In this document: positions 54,801 to 64,000 of the stretch, piece by piece
Layout: each line of letters begins with the position of its first letter
Position numbering within the stretch: the first letter of the stretch is position 1
The notes under the pieces: generated by a model
What the model was told of the DNA's origin: nothing
Database searches by the model: none
Seen by the model: only the letters and a program-made list of their open reading frames with translations
Assembly (NCBI RefSeq): GCF_004027225.2
Contig: NC_046358.1
Coordinates: 9,393,284 to 9,457,283 of the forward strand
DNA from: Strigops habroptila
Taxonomy: Eukaryota; Chordata; Aves; Psittaciformes; Psittacidae
Direction of reading: 5' to 3'
Length of the DNA: 64,000 nt
Translations under genes and position numbers: made by a program

Positions 54801-57800
54801 TAAGCTCTAGGGTGATTTGGCTGGTTGGTTGTGTTTTCTGGTTTTGGGGGGTTTTTTTGAGTGTTCTGTGCACCCTACAGTGTGTGCCATTTCTCATTGC
54901 TCTAAGGAGACTTAAAAGCAGATTTACCATCATTATCTTTTGCCAAACACATTCAGAACTAAAGTCAAAGTACTAATTTTTACAAATAATTATTTTAGGA
55001 GACAAATGGCTGGTGATTTGCAACAGGTAACTTTACTGAAAGGAGCAAGCAGAACATGATACTTGACAGTAAATAAATAAGTAATAATAAAAAAATTAGT
55101 TTATCTCCAATTTTGGAAGCTCTACCTATTTAATTAAAACCACTATAGTAGAGGGAGAAAAAAAAAAAATAAATCAAGCAAACCATTTTTAAGCCAGCTG
55201 ACATAGACCATTTTTTTCATCCCTAAAAGATAAATCTTATAAATACTGAGTCTTAAGTAAAATACACTAGTAAAACACATTAACTCTACTTAAATGAGGA
55301 TACATATGGAAATTAAAAAAAATTAAGAACTGCATGAGATATTCTGCTTCCCTCAATTACAAACATGCAAGTTATTTTAGAATTTTGAAAGTCACAAAAT
55401 TAGATATTCGCAACCAATATGAGGCAAGTATAGATTGAAAATGTAATTACAATTGCAGAAGTGTCAACTTCATAAATTTATATTTCACTTTGAAGGACAA
55501 AACAATGTGGAAGAAAAAATACATAATGCTGGGTAATTAAGTTTTCATTATTAGCCCCCAGACCCAGAGACAACGAAAGCATGAGTAAGCTTTCAGAGCT
55601 GGCACTCCTGCTTTCAGTCCTATTCCCAGTTTCATACACGAAGACACGTCTACCCCATGCCTCAAAAGCAGCCCTCTTCCTACAAGCCTTTTCCTGCCAT
55701 TTCTCTGTTTTCTCTAGGTGAAGGTACAGAACTGGCCTGTTCTACAAAAGCTGCCTGTGCCTTGCCGTACAGGGAAAACGTGCCAGGCCACTCTACAATT
55801 TCCAGAACTAAAAACAGGTGGGCTACAAAAAAATAAAACAACCAAGCAACCCCAAAGCCCCTTCTGAAACCCCTCTCCTGCTCCTGAAAGGAAAGCCATT
55901 CTTTCCAAGAGAATGGAATACTTTCTCTCTTACAAGAGGCAGCTATCACCCAACTTCAGGAAGGGTCTACAGCAGAAATTCCACAGGTTGTATTCCATAA
56001 GAAAAAAATTTACTGAACAGTATCAGCTGTGTTAGGGAAGGAAAACAGAGAAGACAGGAAGATATCTCCCCATAAACATGTAACGTAGTCATCAAAGGAT
56101 GCATTTACAGTGCCACAATATTTACATCAGAAGAGAAACTTACAGTCCTGTCCTTCCAAAGAAACAAATACGAAAAAGCAGAAGCCCTTTAACTACTGCC
56201 ATTGCCTAACCTTGTAGTAGACATGTACTTGTGGGGAAACAGGGTGTGCCAGCTGACTACTTCAGTAAATACTTCTGGAAAGAAAATGATACCTACTAGC
56301 CAAGAACCTACATACTACCATTTAAAAGTCAATATAACAAAGTAGGAAAGACAGAAAGAAAAGCAGCATTTCTACTGGTCACAGGCCTTTCTTCCAAATA
56401 TGTTGTTTAATGACGAACACTGACAGAAAGGGAAAAAAGATGACTAAGCAGCACAACCTGGAGGAAGCGTCTCTGTCACAATGCTTGTTCTAGTCCCAAG
56501 AATGGAGTTCAATATGCTCTGTATGGAACATATTTAAACAGTGAAAATAGAACAGAAATTTTAATAATTTTGCTGTATCCCATCTTGTCAATACCAACAG
56601 GAAAGAAACAGAAGTGATTTTTTTTCCCCCCCTGTTTGTGGAAGCCTAAGCAAGCCTGAGCTGTGACAGAAAAAGAAAAAGCTTCCCAGCGGGAATCAAT
56701 GCAATACTTCCCTAAAGTTAGAAAAAAATTCTCTGGATTAAAAGTAGAGTACCATAAAAATGCATTAAACGGTGCAACTTTCAACTCACTACTGATTAGC
56801 AGGTATCTTCCATTCCCTGCCTGTAACAGGCCCTTATATGCTGTTAACAAAAATAATACTAACCCTGCCCTCACAAAAATGCCATCTCAACATCCGTTCT
56901 CACTTATTTATATAACAAATATTAACGAGTCCACAAATCAAAACCATTTTTAGGAACTGTGGAGAAACTCATGAGAAAATACTGCAGATCAGTTTAACTG
57001 TAACTTGTTTATAAATACCCCTAAGATTAAAAAGAAGAAGAAAAATTAAAAAAAGACATAAAAAAGAGAACATAGCAGGACACTAGTAATAACATCCTCA
57101 TAATACTTACAGTATTATTTGTACACGGAGCAAGTTAGACACATGTAAGTTTATCTAATAATATGTAATATATAATATAAACCAGAGCAGTCCTGTAAGA
57201 AACAAGTGAATAGGGAAAACAACCCTCAGGACTGTATTGTCTTGCTAATTTCAAATCCAACAAGTTATGTTACTGTTGCTGCCCAAAGGAGGAGAGATTC
57301 TAACACTGCACAGCAAGCAAACTTTTTTTTTCCCCTCATTCCTCATCCCATTCAGAAACTTTTACATCTACCAAGACAACAAAAGTATGTACCAAGCAGT
57401 AAAAACTGCTCCAGTGTCACTATGCACACTCAATTATTTTCACCAGCTGCCTGACAACGTAGCTGTTTGTGAACTACCAGAGATGCTATGTATGAATATA
57501 TAGATAAATGTGTGCAAATTCTGTAGATTTTTGTTTTTCAGCTGTGGAAGCAATATAGAAAGTACCAAGAGTCATGCAATACTTGTTGAATAACCTTGTT
57601 GACAAGAACTGTACTAACTACCAATTCATCACTGTAAGAGGGCTCAAGAGGAAGATACTGCAGCATATTGTGATACTGGAGAGACTGCAGAACTCAATCT
57701 AAAAAGAAACAAGAAATAATTTTAAATAAGCTTCAGTTCTGTTAGCGAGTGTGTATGAAATATTCCTGAAAATGCAGACGGGCAACCTTTGAGGCTACTC

Positions 57801-60800
57801 ACAGAAGACTATCCTATCTCCCTACAAACAAAACCCTACCGCCTGAAACTCCTTCTTCTGAAATGTCACAGAAATCTTACTATCGTACATATAATGACAT
57901 TAGAGAAAAAAATTCTACCTCCTTGCTTTCCCTACAGTGTTGGTTGTACACAGTTTATTACTGTTTTTAACACACAGTCCACATTGCAACAAAGGTGGTT
58001 TTATAACCAAAGGCTCTATCCAGTCCTTTTTCACCATCACATCTACCCCTCTACCTGCATGTCACCTGGCACATAAGCACAAAACGTGGTGCTCTGCTCT
58101 TTTTTAAATTCTCGCGAAAGCAACCAACACAGCTCTTGCACAGTTCCTATGTGCCACAGGTGTACCTGAACAGTAACTACATGGAAGGACTCCATGCACA
58201 AGGACTCCAAATACAGGGTTTTCCTTAAAGTTCATCCAAGCAACATTTTGGAGATGAAAAGAATAAATTTCTGGTGGGTCAGGATGGTACAGAGCACCAG
58301 CAAAGTGGAGGCAACTGGACCGTTCCCCTGCCACACTTGTGGTTTCGGATTCCTGGATGACACATGCACAGCCTGAAGACGAAGTGCTGGGATGCTTCTG
58401 GGATGCAGAACTCAACAGGATGCTCATAAGAACTGGTTGAACAAGCCACACAAACATGACTAGTGCCTTGCACATACTACAAAATGTGCGTGCTCTTCAA
58501 GTTATGAAAAGACAAACCTCTGGCACTGATGAAATCACACCACCACAACTGACTGGTGGCAGTGATAGCTTTTATCACCCTTCACGCAGAAATAAGATGT
58601 CAGGAGTTTAAAGTTGTAGCGGAGCCAGAATCACGTCAATTTTTCCTGTTAGAACAGGTATCTCCACAAGGCATCAGAAGAGGAGAACTTCTTTTAAAAA
58701 CAGGAAAAGATGACTATAAATAGCTCCTGTTAGCAACCCTGCTCCTGAAAGTCCTAAGACATAACTGTTGGTTCATTTTCTGATAAATATTCTCAGAATT
58801 ATGAACTGGGATTTTCAAAATCCACACAACTTGAAAGACTACCAGAACCAAACAACTAATATCTTTCATTTCTGTCATCTGCCCTCCTAAGCCCAGTACC
58901 TCAGAGTGATGCAACTGGTGGCTGAGACTCCACTTTCAGAACAACTCAAACAGACTACCCAAAACTTTACTTTCACAAGGATAAGCACTTGGGTATCTTA
59001 ACTCCTCTCAGCACACACTCACTTAGCATTCCCTGCACACTGCCACAGTGACTCTGTGAGAGGAGGAAGTTACCACCACATGAGAATCACAGAATGGTTA
59101 GGGTTGGAAAGGACCTTAAGATCACCTAGTTCCAACCCCCCTGCCATGGGCAGGGACACAACACACTAAACCATGTCACCCAAGACTCAATCCAGACTGG
59201 CCTTGAACACTGCCAGGGACGGAGCATTCACAGCCTCCTCGGGCTGAAGAGTAGTACAAGCAAAGGTATGTGGCTCAGAGAGTTGCCTCAGAAGCAGTGT
59301 CTGGCTTACAGCACAGCCAAGGTTGGGCCATGCTGATGTACAACACAGTGCTAGAACCAAAAAAGAGGAACTCTGTTGGCTTTGCAGACTCACGCAATGT
59401 AAAAAACAATGAGAAAAATAACTTCTTTACTATTTATGTTAAAATATTCTGCCATTTCATAACTTAGAAGGAAAAAGGACACGTCTTCTCTTACATAAAA
59501 GTACTGGATGAAGCCCAAAAGCTGTAATGCTCAAAAAGTGAGGAGTCACATTTGCTTTCACTCTAAACAGTATATGGAGCCCTATTGTTGACAGCAAAGT
59601 CTGCTAGAAACTGCAAATGCCTCTCATTCTTCCCCCCCCCCCCATTTCCTACTCATTTCAAGGGAAAATTACTGAAAGTTAATACATGACATTAGCACAT
59701 GACAAGGCACAAAGCTCAATGTATTTGATCTGTTGGTTTGTTGAGGGTTTTTTTTGTTTAAAGTTGTAGATATGGTTAAATTATATATACTTAGGAAGAT
59801 CTAAGCACATACAGATTATTGACCTGAGTTTTGTGACATGACAGATGTCACCTTCCTTTTGATGGGGCAATGAAAAAGGCTGTTCCAACAGCAAGTCTTC
59901 AGATGCTTGCTCAATTGAAATACCATTTCTCACTCTTATAATTACATTGCTTCTAGTTCCGTATAGAAGTGATACAAAAGTGTTTCCTTAAAGAACGCAT
60001 GCGTAAGGATTTCTGTTTTCTGGAATTCTGGTAATGCTTGTAAGATTCCAAAGAGAATGTGAAAGAAGGAAAATATAACTATGCACTTTGTAAGGTATGG
60101 GTTGTGGTTTCCTTTTTCAAGTTTTTTCAGACATTATTTCAGTATTTACCTGAAGCATTTTACAAGTTAACAGAGAATCAGGTGGATGGTATGCTAAGTA
60201 TGTCATAATTCAAACGTGGCTCAGCTGAAAGCAGATCTAATGCCATGCAATTATCACCTAGCAATATATTCAGCACTTCAAAAGCATCAATGCAGCACTT
60301 TAAAAATTGTAAATTAAATAAATTCAGTTTAAGTAATTGCATTTTAAAGATTAAAATATCATAGCATCACAGAATCCTTTAGGTTGGAAAGACCTTTAAG
60401 ATCATCGAGTCCATCTGAGCCATTTGTTATCCAAATAACTTAAACCACTATTACTGCCATCCCACTTAATATTCAATTGAGCAGATGAGAGGGCTGACTT
60501 GTGCAATGGCATCTTCCAGACACTGTTAAATTTTCACTCCAAACAGCTTTTGTTTCTTCACCTACTTATACTGACAAGCTGAATTTCAAAACTAATTTCA
60601 AAAGTATTTCCAAATCACAGCTGAAAATGTCAATACAAGTAAACGGGTACAGCAACATCATTACTATGTAAAAACAGGTGGAAAAGTGACTCCATGGCAG
60701 CTACAACAAAAATAAATCCTTATTTATTTTGGCCACATGAACACTACTAATAGACAGGAGATACTGTTACAATAGACTAACTGATCATCATTGTGGCCCT

Positions 60801-63800
60801 TTTCATTACGTTGGTGGCAAGTAGCCTACTACGGCAAACTCAACATAGCATTTCTACTGGTCACCTTATCAAACAAATCAAAACTATTTCAGCTGACTTT
60901 TTTTCTTCTTTAGATACCCATCTGAAAGAGAGAACCCAGTTTACAAAAATGAACATTATTACTTCTCACTAGACATACATGCAGATCGTTTTGGTGGATT
61001 TTTTAGGTATTTGTACTTAATAGTTTGCAAATGTTTGTCTGTGTGTATTCCTGGTTTCCCTATCCCTATCAGTCTGCTTCTAGATCACAGAGAAAATCAA
61101 GCTATGTAACACAGAAAAAATAGTACAGGAAAAGCACATACTACCAAAACACAAGCTTTCCTTTGTGCTTTCATCTCAAGCCTGACCACATTTGGGAAGA
61201 CATTCTAGAAACCTGAAGGCTGTTTAATCCACTTCCCTCTCAACTCTTTGGCTCTGACTGAATTGCTAAGCAGCACAGGCCGCCGTCTATTAAGAAGGAA
61301 CCAATTCAACTCTTCTTCACAGCAGCATAAGCATACACCTAATATAAACCAAAAACTTTCTACAACGATACAATGGAAGTAGCAGGCAAAAGATAAGGCT
61401 TATTTTTCACGTCAATGTTTCTGTACTCAATCTAAAACATCTCCCCAATTTTAAAACCAAAATAACCATTTTTCATGACACAAACTTCACGATCTGCTTA
61501 CCTTGGTCAATGCTACCTGTGCTTTCAACACCAGTAAGCACACCACCACATACAACTCACAAAAAAGTCTGTAAAATCTAAACACAATTCCAATGTGTTA
61601 CAATTGTATTTTCATAGTCATAGGTGTATATACTCTATGCGTCATATTACAGTGCCACATGTTAACTTACAGTAAGAGTACTTAAATCCCACAGTCTTAA
61701 TACATTTGCATATAGAAAACATGAGTTTATTTTCCCTATTCCACCTGTCAAAAATATTTTTAGGGGAAGAAAACAACAAGAATAACTTAATCCATTGGTC
61801 TAAGGTTTTGAGGAACTGCACTTCAAAAAAAATCTATAAAGTAAAAATCATAGTATGCATGATTTCTCTTTTACATTACTGGGAAGATTCAACACTTGTT
61901 AAATCTAAACAATCCACTAATACAGGGCAGAACTTGTATTCACCTTTCAAATTACCTGCTTGTCAAGTCAAGATCTTTGGAAGAAGTGCAGTGCTCAAAA
62001 GAAAAGGGGGAGGAGGGGAAGGGGGAATAAAACCAGACAAAAATAATCCCCAAAACAGGGGATTTAAAGTTCATCTGTCAAATATAAGATGACAAATATG
62101 TATGTTTTATCAATTAATAACTGAAAGCTTTTTCAATCACTGAAGGAGGAATATGCAGTGTTGGTTTACCGATGTAAATCTTCTGGTCCAAATTCAAACA
62201 GAATTAGCTAAAAATGCTATTTTAAATCTAAAATAAGAGAGAATTTTAAAATGGAAATACTAATTCATAGCCCATGGCATTATTACTGCAAGACTGTGTT
62301 TCTTATCTCTTCTGTATCAGAACAGTGAACCTCTAAGTCAATACAAAGCAAAGCTGAAGGTCCAGTGTTCTTCACTGAGTATGTCACATCACAGTACTAA
62401 ACCACAGATTTAAAATCTTCTGCACTCCAAAATAATCCTGCCTTTTCTCCCTGACCTTACATACACTACAATTTTACAGCTAAATTTACAATTTTACAGC
62501 AATGTTATAATCTTGAAGAAAAAGGCAAAGTGAGCTTTGTCAACTGGCTTATATTTAAAGCACACAGTAACAATGATAATCATAAAGTGATAAACCCTTC
62601 CAAATTATCTGCAGCAAGAGCCTTATCCTGATCCCATCAAAGATGACATAACCTTGTCTACTGCAATGGAAACATTAGATTACTGAAAATATCTTCTTTA
62701 TAACTTAAAAAATGGGTTACTGAACCAAAATAATTGGTACTTCTTGTGATAGAGGACTCCTCAAGAGAGTATGGAAGAATACAAAGTAAAGCTGAACACA
62801 TTCAGTATACAAGGCAGCTAGTAAGAAACACAGTTTACATTTATAAGTACTAATCTCAAAAGCAATGCTGAAGAGTAAAACGTACAGGACAATCAAGAGA
62901 AGCACATTCCCTCTATGCTACTATTAGTGAACATAACGCTCCACTGCTGTAGGAAAGTTGTGCAAAAAAAAAAAAAAAGAAAGGACAGGTGCTTGCAAAG
63001 CTCTGATTCAAATACTGTGGTTTTTTATTTGCTTATCTGGTATTACTTGAATGTTGCTGGATTTTGTTATTCCACTGTTAAAGCTCTTTCAGAAAAACAC
63101 AGAGATCAGAATGAGTAACTCTAATTGTTCAAAATAAATTTATCTTGCAATGAATTCTTGTTCAACATTGAAATTTTGCTGACCCTGCATTCTGAGGTTT
63201 CTATGTGAATAAGTGAAAAAGCACATGACTCTCCAATATGACAAGCAAAGTAGCTTTCTATTTCACTTTAGATATAACCAGTTTGAAAATTATGTTCAAA
63301 CTTTCAGAATGCACAGTGGTACTACCAATGGTTTTTTTGCATACAAGATTGTACTTAGTGAAAGAAAGCTAGCGTTTCAGTCATTCATTACATGCCACAG
63401 GTTTTCAGCTACAACTGCAATTACAAGGCTGGAGTCTTAAAATCTGCAAAAATTATTCTGAGTTCCAGTGAATGAAACTGACATCAGTTGTGCAAATAAA
63501 ACTTGAGTGTTCAGCCCTGAAATTACCTGTGCAACAGAATCCCTGAACATCAAGTAATTATTATTCTGTTTTAAACGGAAAAGGAAAGATCTGGAAGGCT
63601 TAAAAAAGGCCCCTCCAAAAATCTATCTCAGGTCTTACAATACAGATGTAATTACTTACATTATTACCTATAATTGGAAAGATATTGTTCAAAGATTACA
63701 GATCGTAAACAAAAGCATGTGGCTACTCACCTACAGTATACCAACTAGCATCTGTCAACTTGCTGATAACAGCTTCTTGAAAGGATCCATCAGGCATTTT

Positions 63801-63821
63801 GGTTTCAACCATTGCACCAAC
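21723..63821 (-). CDS. ARID4A: ARID4A (RBP1), AT-rich interaction domain protein 4A, 5'-incomplete
   Basis: A nuclear chromatin protein that binds RB-family pockets and recruits SIN3-HDAC for repression. Twenty coding exons in compatible phase give 1,218 residues; about 60 N-terminal residues lie past 64000. Order in this fragment: Tudor segment (about 1-50, [21 protein letters not shown]); acidic linker; ARID (about 247-345, with [12 protein letters not shown] and [10 protein letters not shown]); Lys/Glu-rich linker; chromobarrel/Tudor-knot (about 514-575, [39 protein letters not shown]); a long acidic exon with the LxCxE motif LLCHE (about 914); basic NLS-like [10 protein letters not shown]; and a C-terminal helical segment ([15 protein letters not shown]), ending [14 protein letters not shown]. 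These match ARID4A rather than the paralogue ARID4B. The largest intron (10.4 kb) follows the first visible exon. Confidence 0.97.
22318..22464 (-). CDS. ARID4A: ARID4A exon: C-terminal helical segment
   Basis: Acceptor CTTTTAAG, donor GTAACT. Encodes [40 protein letters not shown] and KRLKKKDRE: an amphipathic helix/coiled coil followed by a basic stretch, in the part of ARID4A implicated in SIN3-complex contact. Confidence 0.97.
22465..23033 (-). other. ARID4A intron with CR1
   Basis: Most of this short intron is the CR1 copy at 22545-22877. Confidence 0.8.
22545..22877 (+). repeat. CR1 LINE 3' fragment
   Basis: Well preserved. Begins CAGCCTTCCAGTGCCTATAG, passes through AGATGTAAGGAAGAAGTTCT and TTGGACAGGGCTTGGAGCAA, and ends CCAACCCAAACTATTCTAGG with ATTTTATGATT. 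A 60-codon open frame is the residual CR1 ORF2 C-terminus. Confidence 0.95.
23034..23249 (-). CDS. ARID4A: ARID4A exon: C-terminal region 1
   Basis: Acceptor CTTACTGCAG, donor GTAAGA. Encodes [20 protein letters not shown], a Lys/His-rich [13 protein letters not shown] stretch and YKWSFQL. Confidence 0.97.
23250..24843 (-). other. ARID4A intron
   Basis: Contains the CR1 copy at 24213-24543. Near 23920-23960 there is a short CATTCAATACA tandem duplication. No exon recognised. Confidence 0.7.
24213..24543 (+). repeat. CR1 LINE 3' fragment
   Basis: CAGCCTTTCAGTACTTAAAA, AGGTGCCTATAGGAAATACG, then a degraded CR1 tail with GGGTCCCTTCCAACCCAAAC and TGATGATTCTAT. Confidence 0.93.
24844..24948 (-). 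CDS. ARID4A: ARID4A exon: basic NLS-like segment
   Basis: Acceptor CTCATTTAG, donor GTACAT. Encodes [20 protein letters not shown] and [15 protein letters not shown], a Lys/Arg-rich probable nuclear localisation segment. Confidence 0.97.
25137..26267 (-). CDS. ARID4A: ARID4A large exon: acidic repression region with LxCxE
   Basis: The 1,131-bp exon has acceptor AATTTGTAG and donor GTGAGT. It encodes a Ser/Glu-rich, largely disordered region with a basic patch ([13 protein letters not shown]), the pocket-binding [15 protein letters not shown] (LxCxE core at 25465-25479) and the conserved [18 protein letters not shown] block. The open frame continues past both splice sites, but those extensions do not resemble the family. 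Confidence 0.97.
26268..27590 (-). other. ARID4A intron
   Basis: Contains a CR1 remnant at 26484-26638; otherwise no feature. Confidence 0.7.
26484..26638 (+). repeat. CR1-like fragment with an internal inverted repeat
   Basis: Recognised by GATGCATCTGGACAACACTC, GTAGTCCTGCAAGGAGTAGG, GAGTTGGACTTGATTATCCT and a final GATATTCTGTGATTCTA. The segment just before the end departs from CR1 and forms a perfect 11-bp hairpin (26606-26616 with 26621-26631). Confidence 0.8.
27591..27792 (-). CDS. ARID4A: ARID4A exon: AT-hook-like KRGRPPLKS segment
   Basis: Acceptor CCCCTCAG. Encodes [20 protein letters not shown] and GRPPLKST, an AT-hook-like RGRP core. Two donors keep phase: GTACAT at 27590 (used here) and GTAAAT at 27659, which would drop 23 residues. 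Sequence alone does not decide between them. Confidence 0.85.
27961..28045 (-). CDS. ARID4A: ARID4A exon: chromobarrel domain, second part
   Basis: Acceptor CTTCTAG, donor GTAATA. Encodes [20 protein letters not shown] and the Lys-rich RKQKKKTK. Confidence 0.97.
28046..29257 (-). other. ARID4A intron within the chromobarrel
   Basis: No exon or classifiable repeat recognised; includes a T/G-rich stretch near 28383-28440. Confidence 0.7.
29258..29455 (-). CDS. ARID4A: ARID4A exon: chromobarrel domain, first part
   Basis: Acceptor TTACTGCAG, donor GTGAGG. Encodes an acidic lead, then [36 protein letters not shown] and VHYYGWNV: a MRG-type chromobarrel/Tudor-knot with its aromatic residues intact. 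Confidence 0.98.
29456..31286 (-). other. ARID4A intron
   Basis: No exon or classifiable repeat recognised. Confidence 0.7.
31287..31537 (-). CDS. ARID4A: ARID4A exon: charged linker
   Basis: Acceptor TGTTCTAG, donor GTAAAC. Encodes [19 protein letters not shown] and an alternating Lys/Glu region (likely disordered or coiled) ending EEEERQRER. Confidence 0.95.
31538..33515 (-). other. ARID4A intron
   Basis: Holds a low-complexity C-rich/poly-A block (about 32411-32520) and an ACCACACACA tract near 31770. No exon recognised. Confidence 0.7.
33516..33744 (-). CDS. ARID4A: ARID4A exon: end of ARID and Glu-rich linker
   Basis: Acceptor TCTATAG, donor GTAAGT. Encodes [20 protein letters not shown] followed by a Lys/Glu-rich linker ending LRSPR. 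Confidence 0.97.
33745..35237 (-). other. ARID4A intron
   Basis: No exon or classifiable repeat recognised. Confidence 0.7.
35238..35335 (-). CDS. ARID4A: ARID4A exon: ARID C-terminal half
   Basis: Acceptor CTCCCAAAG, donor GTAAGT. Encodes [17 protein letters not shown] and [13 protein letters not shown]. Confidence 0.97.
35502..35596 (-). CDS. ARID4A: ARID4A exon: ARID core
   Basis: Acceptor TTATTTAG, donor GTAAGT. Encodes [20 protein letters not shown] then [11 protein letters not shown], the diagnostic ARID core. Confidence 0.98.
35597..38082 (-). other. ARID4A intron
   Basis: No exon or classifiable repeat recognised; short poly-T and poly-A runs only. Confidence 0.7.
38083..38155 (-). 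CDS. ARID4A: ARID4A exon: start of ARID domain
   Basis: Acceptor TTTTCACAG, donor GTAACA. Encodes [20 protein letters not shown] then MEDRG, helix 1 of the ARID fold. Confidence 0.97.
45419..45430. promoter_or_regulatory. NRF1 binding motif
   Basis: CGCGCATGCGCG is a full palindromic match to the NRF1 consensus YGCGCAYGCGCR. Confidence 0.8.
45448..45461. promoter_or_regulatory. RFX X-box in intronic CpG island
   Basis: GTTGCCGTGGCAAC has both RFX half-sites intact (GTTGCC and GGCAAC) with a 2-nt spacer; one central base departs from the symmetric consensus. Confidence 0.8.
46401..46567 (-). CDS. ARID4A: ARID4A exon: acidic linker before ARID
   Basis: Acceptor TTCTGTAG, donor GTAAGT. Encodes [20 protein letters not shown] then [15 protein letters not shown] and a Glu/Lys-rich tail. 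Confidence 0.96.
46568..48406 (-). other. ARID4A intron
   Basis: Unique-looking. Holds a 14-bp direct repeat CATCCTATACTCCT at 46900-46913 and 46927-46940, a small local duplication. Confidence 0.7.
48407..48483 (-). CDS. ARID4A: ARID4A exon: end of RBB1NT domain
   Basis: Acceptor TCTTTTTCAG, donor GTAAAT. Encodes [20 protein letters not shown] then SSPKK. Confidence 0.95.
48484..50256 (-). other. ARID4A intron
   Basis: No exon or classifiable repeat; poly-A tract at about 48800-48819. Confidence 0.7.
50257..50336 (-). CDS. ARID4A: ARID4A exon: RBB1NT domain
   Basis: Acceptor CAACCTCAG-type (TTCAG) and GTAAGT donor on the minus strand. Encodes [27 protein letters not shown] in the RBB1NT-type domain. 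Confidence 0.95.
50337..52290 (-). other. ARID4A intron
   Basis: No exon seen. Contains a (CA)n/(A)n microsatellite at about 51491-51516 and a poly-A tract near 50371-50393. Confidence 0.7.
52291..52423 (-). CDS. ARID4A: ARID4A exon: acidic stretch and [13 protein letters not shown]
   Basis: Acceptor AATTTAG, donor GTAAGT. Encodes a Glu/Ser-rich run followed by [15 protein letters not shown] and ADWYPAL, the start of the RBB1NT-type (ARID4 N-terminal) domain. Confidence 0.96.
53029..53123 (-). CDS. ARID4A: ARID4A exon: linker with Arg-rich patch
   Basis: Acceptor CATGTAG, donor GTAAGT. Encodes [19 protein letters not shown] then [13 protein letters not shown], a basic patch typical of this family after the Tudor domain. 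Confidence 0.96.
53228..53307 (-). CDS. ARID4A: ARID4A exon: end of Tudor region
   Basis: Acceptor TACTAG, donor GTAAGA. Encodes [19 protein letters not shown] and RHFAESE; its two-base start phase completes Val from the previous exon. Confidence 0.96.
59089..59248 (-). repeat. CR1 LINE 3' fragment
   Basis: Reads on the plus strand as AATCACAGAATGGTTAGGGT, GGAAAGGACCTTAAGATCAC, CCCCTGCCATGGGCAGGGAC and GGCCTTGAACACTGCCAGGG, the reverse complement of a CR1 tail. Confidence 0.92.
60358..60425 (-). repeat. CR1 LINE 3'-terminal fragment
   Basis: ATCACAGAATCCTTTAGGTT and GGAAAGACCTTTAAGATCAT CGAGTCC are the reverse complement of the last about 60 bp of a CR1 element, strongly 5'-truncated. Confidence 0.85.
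63731..63821 (-). CDS. ARID4A: ARID4A exon: Tudor segment
   Basis: Acceptor TTTTTACAG, donor GTGAGT. Encodes [18 protein letters not shown] and on to ASWYTV. First visible ARID4A exon; upstream exons lie beyond the window. Confidence 0.96.
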
Positions 63822-64000
63822 CTGTAAAAAGGAGGATCTCAAGGTTACATGTAATCCCAAACTCACATAATGGAGAAAAACCCAAGGAGGCATTAATTCT
63901 TCCAGCAAGCCAGCCTTCTTTTTTTTTAAAGCTCATTTTAGCTAAATGTTGCTTTGTAAAATTTAGTTACTTAGCTGTGAAAAACAAAGGTCCTTAAGTA

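Larger units (their letters stand above)
53308..63730 (-). other. Large ARID4A intron (10.4 kb)
   Basis: No coding exon recognised. Contains two CR1 tails in reverse orientation (59089-59248, 60358-60425), a poly-C tract near 59631-59643 and scattered poly-A. Otherwise unique AT-rich sequence. Confidence 0.75.

Noticed and set aside
21723..63821. ARID4B instead of ARID4A
   Set aside because: Neighbours TIMM9 and KIAA0586 belong to the ARID4A locus, and the LLCHE motif and C-terminus (QNVLAVECR) match ARID4A as remembered.
1..64000. CRISPR arrays, prokaryotic operons, intact endogenous retrovirus
   Set aside because: No regular spaced repeats, no ribosome-binding-site-led gene clusters and no paired LTRs with retroviral frames were seen; the window is ordinary vertebrate genomic DNA.

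Overview
This is vertebrate nuclear DNA, almost certainly from a bird. The evidence is split genes with GT-AG introns, several 3'-truncated CR1 LINE copies of the avian/reptilian type (ending in the ATTCTATG-like octamer), and CpG-island promoters. I cannot name the species. The gene order matches the human 14q23.1 block ARID4A - (TOMM20L) - TIMM9 - KIAA0586, read in reverse. The synteny is from memory of the human locus and was not searched.

Layout. (1) Bases 1-3.95 kb, minus strand: the 5' end of KIAA0586/TALPID3, a centrosome and ciliogenesis gene, with a first coding exon, a probable 51-bp second exon and a CR1 copy in the intron. (2) 3.35-4.4 kb: a CpG island shared head-to-head by KIAA0586 (leftward) and TIMM9 (rightward), with an RFX X-box, ETS-type sites and a 20-nt alternating GC run. 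(3) 4-11 kb, plus strand: complete TIMM9, an 89-aa mitochondrial intermembrane-space chaperone subunit, in three coding exons after a non-coding exon. (4) 10.7-20 kb: intergenic between two converging genes, with one CR1 and an unassigned CpG island (15.38-16.07 kb) where TOMM20L sits in human; no TOMM20L coding sequence was found. (5) About 20-63.8 kb, minus strand: ARID4A (RBP1), the RB-binding, SIN3-HDAC-associated chromatin protein. Twenty coding exons were placed, all with compatible splice phases, giving 1,218 residues from the Tudor region to the natural C-terminus. The first about 60 residues and the promoter lie beyond base 64000.

The three genes are neighbours rather than a pathway: a cilium gene and a mitochondrial import gene share a promoter, and a chromatin regulator converges on TIMM9. 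The least explained signal is a small CpG island inside the 8.2-kb ARID4A intron (45.34-45.61 kb). It carries a palindromic NRF1 site and, 17 bp on, an X-box with both half-sites intact, which looks like an unannotated internal promoter. No CRISPR array, tRNA, rRNA, intact retrovirus or prokaryotic system was seen. Splice sites were read by eye and no database was searched.
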